From Hydra vulgaris (lineage: Eukaryota; Cnidaria; Hydrozoa; Anthoathecata; Hydridae): a stretch of 64,000 bases of DNA. Both the position numbers and the translations under genes were made by a program. The stretch spans positions 9,126,501-9,190,500 of the forward strand of contig NC_088934.1 of NCBI RefSeq assembly GCF_038396675.1, given 5' to 3'. The notes under the pieces are model-generated. The model did no database searches, had not been told where the DNA came from, and saw nothing but the letters and a program-made list of their open reading frames with translations. Shown one piece after another: positions 32,637 to 43,204 of this stretch (its first letter is position 1; every line of letters begins with the position of its first letter).

Positions 32637-33264
32637 TACTTTGTTTTACGCAACAACAACAACAACAACAAAAAATTAGGTGGTTGGTTTTTATTAACTC
32701 AAACCTTTAAATAATAAAATTACAAGTTTTTTGAATTTAAGTTCCAAAAAGATATTATGTATTGTTATAATAATAAAAATTTTTTACTATGTTTTGTTTT
32801 TATTCAAAAATAAGTTAAAACCACTGTGTTTTTAGGATTTTTAAACTAGGTAATTTCAATGAAAAACTTTGGATAATTTGCGTATGCTCATATTACACAA
32901 AAATGGTAACTTTAAATAAAGTCAAAACTAAATGTTTCTATGCATTGTTTTTCATACAAAAAAGAAACGGATTTCTAGCTAACATATTTTCTTTACGAAA
33001 AATTATTTTAGCATTAAATTTTGCGCTATAGATTCATCCATGCGTGATGATTATATTTAAAAAAACGCAAAAAATTTAATAGCGTTTTAATTAGATGAGA
33101 GCCGCTAATTACTGCGTACAAATTTACGCTGATTATACTAATTTCTGTTATCACCCTATAAAGTCGATTCAAAAAATACAAAGCAACTTAACTTTAGTGC
33201 TTACATCTTAGAAATTTTTTAGTACGCTCATATTACCAAAGTGCTCATATTACCCTAATCTACC

Positions 33265-33441
33265 CTATAAACATACTTACATACATACATGCATACATAC
33301 ATACATACATACATACATACATACATACATACATACATACATACATACATACATACATACATACATACATACATACATACATACATACATACATACATAC
33401 ATACATACATACATACATACATACATACATACATACATACA
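33265..33441. repeat. CATA tetranucleotide microsatellite, ~175 bp
   Basis: About 43 copies of ACAT/CATA with two early variants (CTTA, TGCA). The Met-Tyr-Val-Cys repeat frame on the minus strand is an artefact. Confidence 0.97.
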
Positions 33442-33569
33442 TCAAATATGTTTTGGAGAGCCTGATAAAAAATGGCTAGCATCGCTCGTCAGGGATGCAT
33501 TCTCGCTATCTTAATCATCGTCTGAAACTATTTTTTTTAATCTTTTAATCTGAATATTTGAAAACAACT

Positions 33570-33880
33570 AGGATGGATATACTTCGAGCTTCGAAGATGG
33601 TCCAAGACAATGAAAACGCACTGCAGCACCTGAGTGGGTAGGCAAGTAGGTTGCTTAAAAAGTTCGATGCTAGTGCAACAACTCTTAAAAATTAATATAA
33701 TTTGCTCTTTGACACGGAATTATCCGACTCTGTCTCGGACAACAAACAACAATCTAAATTTATAGAAAATGAAACTGTCTTTACAACCCCAGCAGTAGAA
33801 AATAGCGACAGTCACAGAAATAATGCAAACCTTGCAATAAGATGTATTTTTAGATGCTACTTTGTTCTCCTGAAGTTCAA
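33570..33880 (+). pseudogene. Unidentified coding remnant
   Basis: One frame reads MDILRASKMVQDNENALQHL, stop, then ASRLLKKFDASATTLKN, stop, then LLFDTELSDSVSDNKQQSK to about 33860, ending in a TA microsatellite. The composition is protein-like, but I recognise no family. It may be the N-terminal part of a retroelement ORF1 or transposase, with two stops. Low certainty. Confidence 0.3.
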
Positions 33881-33894
33881 TTTTGTTTCTGGCT

Positions 33895-34034
<140 letters not shown>

Positions 34035-34439
34035 AAAAGTAAGTAAAAAATTAAATAATGGCAAAATCTATTAAAACACAGGATGAAGTGGGCCGCCATG
34101 ACCAAAAATCTCGAGCGACTTTTTCAAGCCAGTCTGATCCTGTTCATATCCATTCATAACTCAAAGTATCCATTCAAAATGTAAAATTTTCTTAGCAGTT
34201 GCAGATGAAAATAGTCATTCAAAATTGCTTAAAGTGAAATGCAGAGTTCTCCAAGATTCCATTCTAGTTCCAATACTCTACTTGTTACACATCGATGATT
34301 TTCCGAAAGTCTCAAACAAACACATTGAGATAATGTTTGCAGATGGTAATAAGGCATGCTATCGGAAAAATCTGCCTACCTTTCTTGATCAAAAAAGGAT
34401 GTAAAAAAGCTTAAATGTATTTAAATCAATATATTTCTG

Positions 34440-36392
34440 AAAAATTAAGACTGTAAAGATTACATATTAATAGGGAAAAAAGTTTTACAGAAAATTCTGA
34501 CTTTCTTTTTGATGCCTCCCATAAGTTTCTGGACAGAGTGATTTTTGTAAGTTTTAGCAGCGTAATCCCATTTTTTTTTCAAATCTGTAGCTGATTTTAC
34601 TGTTTTTCCACCTAATCTCAATTTCTTCTTTATGTTGGCCCAGTATTTTTCAATAAGACGTAATTCGGGGCAGTTTGGAGGATTCATCTTTTTCGGAACC
34701 AACCTCACTCCATTAACATCGTAAAACTTTTGAGCATCTTTTGAGTAATGTATTGTGGCTAAATCAGGCCAAAACAATACTGAAGTACTTCTATGAGCTT
34801 AAATTAGTCGTTTTATACGAGAAAGACAACATTTCACGTATTCCGAAGATTTCATTGTGCCCAAACAAAGATGAATTGGCGATTTTTTGCCGCAAGAGCA
34901 AAGTGCCTGGCAAATTTTTAATTTTTTCGAAAATTTATCAGTCATTACATACTTGTATTTATCACTCACATTTCCTCTTATTTTAAAAGCATAGTAGCAC
35001 TGCCCAGGAATTTATTTAAAATCCATTTTAACATAAGTTTCGTCATCCAACAAAATGCATTCATTATGTTTTGTTAACAAGTTGTCATACAACTTTTGAG
35101 CTCGACTCTTAGCGGTTGAACTTTGTTTATCGTTTCGATTTGGCATTTTATCTACTTTAAAACTTTGATATCCAAGTCTCTGTCGCCATTTGTGTACAAA
35201 AAAATTGGAAACCTTTAGTTTTTTTGCTCGATATCTAAGGTAAAGGCGCCTATGATGGCATAGCGCCTATGATGGCATACCGGTCATATTTCCATTAAAA
35301 TTGGTTTTGGTAAAAAAATGATTAGACCTACATGACTATACTGACTTTACATTAGTTTTAGTGAAAAAACGTCTCTTGTGCACAAGTATTGTTTTTACAA
35401 TCAACAAAAATCGATTTTGGGATGTGCTGTTGTAGTTTTATTTCCTTCATATATTTAAGATTGTGATTTTACTATTAACTGTACAGAAATGAAATTTTCA
35501 TGCATTTTATATTCAAGTTTAGTGCATTTAGTGGAATAGTTACTTTAATTTTATCTTTTGAACAAAGCGGACACAGCTTGTTTTAATGAAAATGATGACT
35601 TTTACCCATGATGGCTTACTGACGAGTTGGGGGTGTTGAAATATTGACGAGTTGGGAAAACCTTTTTTTTTTATAAGAAAAACTTTTTTTAAGTAAAGTT
35701 AAAAGAAAGCGATGCTCCAAAATTTTTTTTTGGTCCAAAAAATGCGAAAAACGCAATATATCCTATGCGCATGCGCAAAATTTTCCAATGCTGGTGTGTA
35801 GCAAGAAATGGTAAATTAGGATGGTTTCGAGTAATTTCTGGCTTTTCTAAGGAAAGACTCTAAGGTTAAATGAAATCATTAAGTTACCCTCGATCCTAAC
35901 TAGCCCCATCCTCCCCTATGCCATCATAGGAGCAGTGGTTGCCTATGATGGCGTACTTGTGCTTTTTTTTACAATATGAATAGCTTATAAAAAAAATAAA
36001 ACTGATGAAAACTCCCAGGGTAATTATTGTTCTAGATGTAACAAGGAATGTATCCATATCAAAACTTTTATTATTGGTCTTCAGGATACTGAATAATGAA
36101 GCTTCAAAGTTAAGTATGCCATCATAGGCGCCTTTTCCCTATCAGACCAATCAGGATGTTCTTCCAATAAAGTCTCCAACCGTTCGAGAGCTCTAGGATT
36201 TGCTGTGCGTTTTTTTCGACCACTTCCTTGTTTTCTCTGAATAGTTTTCTGTTCTGTAAACCGTTTAAGAACAGTATCTAAAGTTCTTCTTGATATTTTT
36301 AATGATTTCGCCAACTTTCTATTCGATAAAGTTGGATTTTTTAAGTGTTTGTCCACAATCAAAAATCTTGGTTTAGTTTGCTCGGTTGACAT
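34440..36392 (-). pseudogene. Mariner transposase (DD37E-like spacing), broken by insertion and stops
   Basis: The start is intact: MSTEQTKPRFLIVDKHLKNP at 36392, helix-turn-helix LSNRKLAKSLKISRRTL and the basic GSGRKKR segment, up to PDWSDR at about 36141, where another element interrupts it. Coding resumes at about 35244: YRAKKLKV, KWRQRLGYQSFKVDKMP, LLDDETYVKMDFK (first catalytic Asp), then a stop just after. The last block, about 34462-34777, has FWPDLATIHYS (second Asp) and MNPPNCPELRLIEKYW (Glu), with 37 residues between those acids. At least one stop between blocks plus a shift near 34790 make it non-functional. Confidence 0.85.
35247..36141. mobile_element. Palindromic element with CTATGATGGCAT repeats, inserted in the mariner transposase
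   Basis: The ends are AGGTAAAGGCGCCTATGATG and, at the right, the complement of GGAAAAGGCGCCTATGATGG. CTA lies on both sides, and removing the element plus one CTA restores the transposase reading across TGGTCTGATAGATATCGAG. So the target duplication is 3 bp. GCCTATGATGGC/GCCATCATAGG motifs recur internally (35246-35290, 35918-35950, 36115-36133). TGACGAGTTGGG is repeated at 35620 and 35644. No gene inside. Confidence 0.85.
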
Positions 36393-37189
36393 TTTGAAAC
36401 TAAATAATATTTTTAATTATTTTTTTCTGCCAAAATGTTCTATTATACAAACACTACCACACACAAAAAATAATTTCAAAAAACGACCGTTAACTAGCTT
36501 TACCACACCGCAAAAGGTGGGCAGATTTTTCCGATAGCATGCCTTTAACTTATTTTACTCATCTACTTCTAGCACATAACTTTTTGAAGCTGCAAGTATT
36601 GAACTTAAAAAATTTAATACTTGGTTTAAATCTAACAAACTATCATTTAATACAGAAAAAATGCTGATAAAATTAAAATCTATCATAATTTGTTGTTCAT
36701 GCTAATATATAAACTTGGACTTGTGCCATCACATTTTTCTAAAGAGTTTTTTAAAGACAATAGAAACAGATATAACACTCAAGGAATTAGAAATTTCAAT
36801 GAACCATGTAAGAAAAAAAAAACACGTTTCTCTATTTCATATCGTGGGCCTTATCTTTAACCAATATTCAAAATTATTGGTTAAAGATAACACTTTCTCT
36901 ATCTTCTTTAAATTCTCCTAGATTTGTTTCTCCTTATATTTTTTAAAGAAAATTACAAAAAAAGATTCAATAACTGCATCAATTTCATGCTTCTGGCTTC
37001 CACATCTTTTATCAGAAAGTTAGTCAGAAGGATAGTTGTTTCCGAGTGTCTATTGTTGACTCAAACGTTTACAAACGTTTCTGATGCTTTTGAAGTATAT
37101 GAAGTTGAGGTAAACTAGACGTAAGGCACATATACAAAAAATCCTAAAAAATTAACTAGGCACCACTGTTTATTAAGAAGTTTTTTTTT

Positions 37190-37408
37190 TTAAGTTTGAA
37201 TGCCACTATTAATTCCACACATCACAGAAACATCGTCACAGTTTAACATTAATGATTCGTTTTTTCTACGATAAAACTCAGCCATTTTTACTATTTCTAA
37301 AAAATAGAAGTCAGCAAATCTTTCCGTTACATCATCCATAACATCACCAAATTTTAAAATCAATCGTGACAAGAAAAACGTTTGATCACTTTTGGAAATC
37401 GAATTCAA
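37190..37408 (-). pseudogene. Unidentified 72-residue open fragment
   Basis: The open frame contains SRLILKFGDVMDDVTERFAD and NESLMLNCDDVSVMCG. The C-D-D-x-x-x-V pattern resembles a segment of some cnidarian transposase-like proteins, but this is a weak impression. It ends at the 37404-37449 palindrome, next to the hAT element. Confidence 0.25.
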
Positions 37409-37449
37409 AGTTGTTTGAAGTTATTTGAATAACTTCAAACAACTTTGAA
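37404..37449. repeat. Perfect inverted repeat, 22-bp arms
   Basis: TTCAAAGTTGTTTGAAGTTA plus TT pairs exactly with 37428-37449 around a 2-base centre. It contains internal TTGTTTGAAG repeats. Confidence 0.9.
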
Positions 37450-38894
37450 GTATCAATATTAGTTTGAAGTTAGTCAAATAATTTTCATTTCTTAAACTTG
37501 TTAGTAAGTAATTATATATTTTTATTATTAATAATTTTATTAGTGTTTAGTTATATGTTATACTTTTAGTTTCAGTGCCGCCCACAGAAGGGAAAGGGGC
37601 AACTGGTTGCATTTTATCTAGGCACACGGACAAAGGGAGCACATGCGACCCTCAATGAAAGATTTTATTAACATTTTTAATTGTCATAAAGAGCACTACT
37701 CATAGGAGAAATTTAAAACAGAATCTAACAGACTCTTATTACAATTAGAATTTATTACAACAGACTTCAAATATTTATTATTCTAAATTTAATTCAAAAT
37801 AGAAAAAAAAAACGTTGTTATTATCACTAAATGAATATATCTTATTAAACATTAACATAGAAAATGTGTATGCATTAATATATATGTATGTTTATATTAC
37901 TTTTATTTTTAATCAGTAGAAATATACAATAGTTTCAAGTTTTTCTAAAGACATTTTTAGTATTTTGCAAAATTTATGTTTTAAAACGGATTATGTATAT
38001 GTTTGCTTTTATAAAAACACAGACGTAAATCTTTCTCGGTGATAAGACAGTTCTCTCAGTTAAAACATATCTTTTTTTAAGTCCAGCCTAAATTTGTATG
38101 TGTAGTATGTATTTATGGTAAATTTATCAAACAGCACACTTTCAAACAGGCAAATGACAAAACGGCAAAAAAATAGGAAGGTTATTTGTATAATTTTAAG
38201 CAAAAAATTTAAGTCAAAATAGAAAGATTTTTTTTCTTCCTGTAAGATATTTTGTAAGATATTTAGAATTTTATAACATGAAATTACACAATTTCTTTTT
38301 TTTTTGCGTGGAAAGACTGATTGCAATGGCTCCAATTCAAATGTAGTTAAAATTCGAATTACATAACACTTAGCTAAAGAAAAGGCTTGTTTTAAAACAT
38401 TATCAATGTTATGTTACATTGTTAAATCAGTTAAATTACTCTCATGCCAACACTTTTAAAACATTTTTTCTCAATAAATTCATTCAATTAATTTGATATT
38501 GTGAAACTGCATTTAATTCTTTTTCGCTTTAATTTCTTTGAAAATTAAACTCTACATAAAAATCATTTCGGTTTCAAAACAAATTATTTTTAACTTATTT
38601 TTAAATAAATATTTTATTTAAAAATAAGTAACACACATCTTAGAGTAAATACGTCATATAAAGTTTTCGAAAGCATGCTACAGGGTCCAAGACAGAAAAA
38701 AACTATAGAAAAGTTGTAAGTAAAGAATACAAGAACAAACGTACACTGGAAGAGCATGACTTCGATAAAATTCAAAAAAAATAGGCATCTAATAACTCTA
38801 CGTCCGACCAAGTAGTCAAGACATATGTTAACAGCTTTATTTTTTATTCACTATCTTATATTCATAATTTCATTTCAAAACTGTTCAAACAACT

Positions 38895-41423
38895 TTTTTT
38901 AGACGAACCATGCTACTAACAGCGTTGATAAACCCTTGAGTCCAAAAAAGCCAACTTCCCCTTCAAATTTTTCAAAAGTCTTTGAAGAAGAAGATGATAA
39001 TCAGGTGAGTTTGGGACGCATTCTTATTTTATGAAGAACCTGCAGATATTAAAAACATATTTAATATCTGCACTTTCTAAAAACTTATCATTTAATATCT
39101 GCAGATTCTAAAAAAAATATCATTTAATATCTGCAGATATTAAAAACGTATCAAAATTCTCAAATGTTTTTTTTAATTAAGGATCAAGAGGCAATTCAAT
39201 TGAGTGATCAAGCAGTTAGAAACGACCCCGCTTTGTGGAAGAGGGTTTTATCCAAAGTCGAACGCGATCTAGTCATACTAAATAGACCACCTTAAAATCC
39301 GGCACTTTTTCCTAGAGGTTCTACAAACAAAAAAGTTTCTGCTTCCATTTTTTACGAAGCTTCTTTCAAGGGAGAGAAGATTAACAGAGGCTGGCTTATC
39401 TGGAGTGGAACTGAAAAAGCTTTCATTTGTTTTCCCTGCTTTTTTTTGGAAAATAAGCATAATTTTGGCCTTGGATTTCAGTCTTTCCTCTTGATGTAGA
39501 ATAAAAGATAATTGGCGCAAGCTAGGAGAAAAGATTAAAAGCCACCAGTGTAATGTTCAACACAGAAATCACTACATCGTCTGGAAATCAGCTTTTGAAG
39601 TCTTGAAAAATCAGAAATGAGGCATCTAAGTGGTATGAAATTTTACGCTGCGTCATGGACGTCACTATTCATTTAGCTTTGAGAATTTTAAGTTTTCGTG
39701 ATGTGTTAGCAGTTTGTGTTCATAAAATAATTTTAATGTTGCTTGGAATATTAATCTAAATGTAATCTTTATTTCAATAATATGTTCATATTTGTGTAGG
39801 TTCATTGTGAGAGTTGTTGGGAAAACACAATGAGACACTTCAGTTCCATCTAGAAGTTTCTCGACACCAAAAACAAGGAACAAGAATCAAAGCGCACTAT
39901 TTGATTTAGAGAAGTCAAAATGGGTTCATTATGACATGTCATAAAACTGTTTTCGCTGCTATTATTGAAGGGATCCATACAGCCATTTATTTTTCTATTA
40001 TTGTTGATGGAACTCTGGACGCGTCTCATACGAAGCAAATCACTTTCGTTTCTCGATTTGTCCGCTTAGGATCTGACAACCAATGGATAGTAAAAGAGCC
40101 TTTTTTGAAGGTAGAAAATCTGGAGGAAAAAAAGGGTTCTGACATTGCGAAGCTGAATATAGTTGTTTTGGATCAAAGCCTAGGAGCTAGGGCTATGAAA
40201 AGGGGGCTAATATGCCCGGAGTATACAAAGGAGTTCAGACTATCATTCTCGAGAAAAATCCTCAAGCTTTGTTTATGCCTTGCAGTGCGCATAGTCTCAA
40301 TCTTGCTGGCATTCATTCTGCAGAATCCTCTATTGTTTTAGCAACATTCAGCTGTTGTATAACCTTTTGAGTAGTAGCATGGAAAATTTTGACTAAGGCA
40401 ACTAGACCCTTCACCAAAGGTCCCAAACAAGATGGAGTGTACGCACAGAGGCTGTCTGGCCATTATTGAAACGATCAAAAGAAATACTGAAGTCCTTGAA
40501 ACTTCTTGAAGAACTGGATTAAGAAGATCATTAACTAACTTTAGATAAGGCATTTAAAAAGTGGATTCAATCATTTTAATTCATTGTCTTGACTTTTTTA
40601 TGACTCAAGACTCTCCTATGTGTCAACGATGTCTGCCTCCTTCTTCGATCAGAAAGCATTTCTTTGGATGATGAGACAAAGTTTTTAAGGACTCTAATCG
40701 ATTATCTTGACCAAATCGTTCATCTTAGCCCCAAATCCTCCAAGAAGTGTAACTGGTTGCATTGGGGTTAGCTTCGTTTGGGTTTCAAAATGATTTTGTT
40801 AAGAAGAGGGCAATGGAAAGAAAAACACTTCACGGCGAGTCAATGAACACAGCCTACTTCCACGAAGACGAATCAAAGGATTTTGAGGTGAACGCAATTA
40901 ATGTTGCTCTCGAAAAGCTGCTCCAGCAGATAAGATACAGAATGGATACAGCTCAAAAGACGACGGATATGTTTTTGTTTATATGGTGTTCTCTATCTCC
41001 TTCTAGTGATGAAGAAAAACTTATTTAAAAAGAAAAATGCAAAGTCCTGGCAAATCTCTACGTTAGTAATGTAAAAGAAGAGTAATTGATTGAAAAAATC
41101 TATCATCTAAATGTTCAGCAGCAATCAAATCCTTTTGGACAAATATAATCTCTTTTTTCTATCAAGTTGCTCAACAGAATCTACCAGAAAGGTCTTCAGT
41201 CAATATTTCCTTTGATTTGCATTTTGCTTCGCATTTTTAATACAATCCCGGTTTCAGTGGCTGAAGGAGAGCGCTCTTTCACTAAACTTGTGATCAACAA
41301 TGACTGAAGAACGCCTTATAAACCTTATGGCGGTTTCAATTGAAAACAACCTTCCCAAGACTTTATTGTACGAAAATGTTTTTTCTTTAGTCTTGCAAAG
41401 AATAAAGCCTGAAAAATTAGTGT
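38895..41423 (+). pseudogene. hAT transposase pseudogene (TTF/ZMYM1-type, DUF4371 region)
   Basis: Blocks in order: an exon with SPSNFSKVFEEEDDNQ ending at a GTGAGT donor (39004), then after a TTAATTAAG acceptor DPALWKRVLSKVERDLV, GEKINRGWLIWSGTEKAFIC (TTF-type zinc-finger-like region), IIVDGTLDASHTKQITFVSR and QWIVKEPFLKVENLEEKKGS (DUF4371-like), ANMSGVYKG- and FMPCSAHSLNLAGIHSAESS-like blocks in shifted frames, and VSVAEGERSFTKL with MTEERLINLMAVSIENN (hAT C-terminal dimerisation region). It stops at 41421-41423. Numerous stops (e.g. after NRPP near 39294) and frameshifts make it non-functional. The order matches ZMYM1-like hAT transposases. Confidence 0.88.
39043..39148. repeat. Repeated self-complementary TTTAATATCTGCAGATATTA motif
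   Basis: Three to four copies of ATTTAATATCTGCA(GATATTAAA) lie within the putative intron of the hAT gene (39004-39181). Each copy is itself a palindrome. Confidence 0.7.
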
Positions 41424-41718
41424 GATCTGCGTGTCTTGTGATCTGTGATCTGTGATAGTGTGATCTGGTCTTCATAATTAGTATTTTATTGATGAAATAT
41501 ATAATTCCATTCATTTTAAATAGTATTTGTATTTTCGTTTTATCGTACATAATCAAGTTCAAATATAGAGTGTTTATATGCAGCGATAGTTGATACAAAA
41601 ACATTTATTGTTTTCGATAAATTGTAATGTGATTATAGACATACCGACGATAAACAGAGACACCGAACAAAAATTGACCCTGAGTACCACAAAGGCTCTG
41701 TGCGGGCCTGTTTAGTTT

Positions 41719-42274
41719 ATATAATTGCTAAACTTTTATATACTTTAATTTACAGTTATTCCAAAGTATCTTTGAAGTTGTGCAAATAATTTACTTTTTT
41801 TATAAATATCAGTTGTTTATAAATATCAGATGTTTCTAAATATCAGTTTTTTATTCTACTAGTTTATATACTTTTAACTGAATTTTTTTAAATTTTTGAT
41901 ACTTTTTTAAACTTTATGGGAGCCCATAAAAAGGTGAATAATCCGATGTGATATTATCACCCGTATATTTCTGGTCTTTACTTAAAAAATTAATTTGGTT
42001 GATATCAACAATGTCATCTGCAATTTATTTTATTTATGAAGAGCAAAATAAGTCCTTAAAAAAATAAAATAAATGTTCTCCATTAAACTTTTTTATTTCT
42101 CGATGAAATGTTAATATAATCAAAATTTCATAAAGCATAAACATACGTAAACAAAAATAAAATTTCAAAAAGCATAATCTTGCATAAACTAAAATAAAGT
42201 TTCAAAAGCAATCATTAATTAAAATATATAATTACTTATTAATATTTATTTACTTTATTTATTAATAGTCTAAA
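41719..42274. other. AT-rich spacer
   Basis: Short repeated TATAAATATCAGTTGTTTATAAATATCAG-like segments at 41802-41850. No gene. Confidence 0.4.
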
Positions 42275-42276
42275 TA

Positions 42277-42765
42277 CCCGGTGGGAAATAAGCTAGCGAT
42301 TAGCTAGCTTTATAGCGATTTCAAGCGATTTTTTCCTCATATAATTTTTTCCTTATGTCTTTAACATCTTTAAAAATTCGATTTTTTTTTTGAGTCTATT
42401 ATAATTATGAGAATTGTTGAACTTTAAACTTTAGCAATCTTTCGCTAGTCTTGTCTTTAGCAATGAGTCACTAGCTATCGTGGCTTTGTAGCTAGCTACA
42501 AATATCTACACATCTATAGCTAGTTGATAGCTATATATCAAAATTTTTTAGAGAGCGATTTTATTACGATATGACGCTTGCTATAATAGCTAGTGGGTCT
42601 TTGGCTTATTAGGCTAGCTATCCTCGTAGCCAAATCGCTGTCTTTATCTTTACAAATATCGATAGATTTTCGCTAACTTTAAAAGGCTTGCGATCCTCGT
42701 GGCCAAATCGCTGTCTTTATCGCTACAATTATAGCTAGCTATTCGCAAGCCGATTTCTCACCGGG
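42277..42765. mobile_element. Inverted-terminal element packed with TAGCTAGC motifs, TA-flanked
   Basis: Ends CCCGGTGGGAAATAAGC and CCCGGTGAGAAATCGGC (reverse complement of the right) are flanked by TA at 42275-42276 and 42766-42767. The interior is saturated with GCTAGC, TAGCTA and GCGAT words and a near-duplicate of CTATCCTCGTAGCCAAATCG and CGATCCTCGTGGCCAAATCG. 489 bp, non-coding. Confidence 0.85.
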
Positions 42766-42979
42766 TAGTATCTCAAAACAACTATAGTAACTATAGTTAC
42801 GGTAAGCTTGTGGGAACAAGTCATCTACCAAATTTAATAAATTATAACTAATTACTAAAATACATTGTAAACGAAATTAGAATTAATTCATAATAAACAA
42901 AAAAAGCTTCGTTTCATACTAACAATATTTCTATTAGCACCTAAAAAATATTTTCAATATGGTTATTCTTTAAAATTAT

Positions 42980-43200
42980 TTTGCAACATATGATCTGGGA
43001 TTCAGTGTTGCAGTATATGGTATTGTTTTGTGAAATTACCTTATGCTGCAAGGTGTTCTTGAAGTTGCAACATTTTACTTTGCAGCAGTTGTTCTTGCAA
43101 CATTGCAACATTTGCAACATTTGCAACAGTTGCAACATTTGCAACATTGCAACATTTGCAACAGTTGCAACATTTTACCTTGCAACAGTTGTTCTTGGCC
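42980..43200. repeat. GCAACATTT/GCAACAGTT 9-bp repeat cluster with flanking duplication
   Basis: About ten units of TTGCAACA(T/G) at 43096-43168, flanked by duplicates of GTTGCAACATTTTAC, TTGCA(A/G)CAGTTGTTCTTG (43064-43101 and 43163-43198). Cys/Asn/Ile-rich open frames here arise from the 9-base periodicity. Confidence 0.9.
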
Positions 43201-43204
43201 TTTG

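Larger units (their letters stand above)
30765..33264. mobile_element. Non-autonomous DNA element (GGTAGATT..GGGTA termini) hosting a Tc1/mariner insertion
   Basis: The left end GGTAGATTCGGGTATTTTGA (then GCAC) and the reverse complement of the right end, GGTAGATTAGGGTAATATGA (then GCAC), match over about 24 bases. GCTCATATTACC motifs are repeated just inside both ends. A shorter copy exists at about 57150-58070 (shared CTGACAATTAGAACTA, AAAACTTAT and ATTCAAAAAATACAAAG blocks). No transposase of its own was seen. It is interrupted by 31138-32636. Confidence 0.75.
34353..36543 (-). mobile_element. Mariner-type transposon (GGCATGCTATCGG termini), minus-strand transposase, itself interrupted
   Basis: Inverted termini of about 30 bases: left AGGCATGCTATCGGAAAAAT (then CTGCC), right complement AAGGCATGCTATCGGAAAAA. 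TA dinucleotides flank both ends. Inside, a transposase gene on the minus strand is broken by a palindromic element at about 35247-36141 and by point stops. Confidence 0.85.
34190..36960 (+). pseudogene. LINE reverse transcriptase split by a nested mariner
   Basis: Left part (34220-34350) reads LKVKCRVLQDSILVPILYLL, HIDDFPKVSNKHIEIMFADG; the catalytic F-A-D-D is degraded to FADG. The right part resumes at about 36543: NLFYSSTSS, FEAASIELKKFNTWFKSNKL, then VPSHFSKEFFKDNRN and FSISYRGPYL (36720-36855), the C-terminal end of the same LINE. Joining them restores the usual order of the palm domain, so the 2.19-kb mariner at 34353-36543 landed just after the catalytic box. A 16-bp-arm hairpin follows at 36851-36890. 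Confidence 0.8.
37573..41710 (+). mobile_element. hAT transposon, 4138 bp, with 8-bp target duplication TTTAGTTT
   Basis: Left end CAGTGCCGCCCACAGAAGGG; the reverse complement of the right end is CAGGCCCGCACAGAGCC. TTTAGTTT occurs at 37565-37572 and again at 41711-41718. An 8-bp duplication, CAG termini and an internal hAT transposase all agree. The element is structurally complete end to end although its gene is broken. Confidence 0.92.

Noticed and set aside
33255-33482. Met-Tyr-Val-Cys repeat protein
   Set aside because: It is a translation of the CATA tetranucleotide array; no other coding evidence.
39665-40038. Minus-strand frames inside the hAT element
   Set aside because: Antisense to recognisable hAT transposase blocks.
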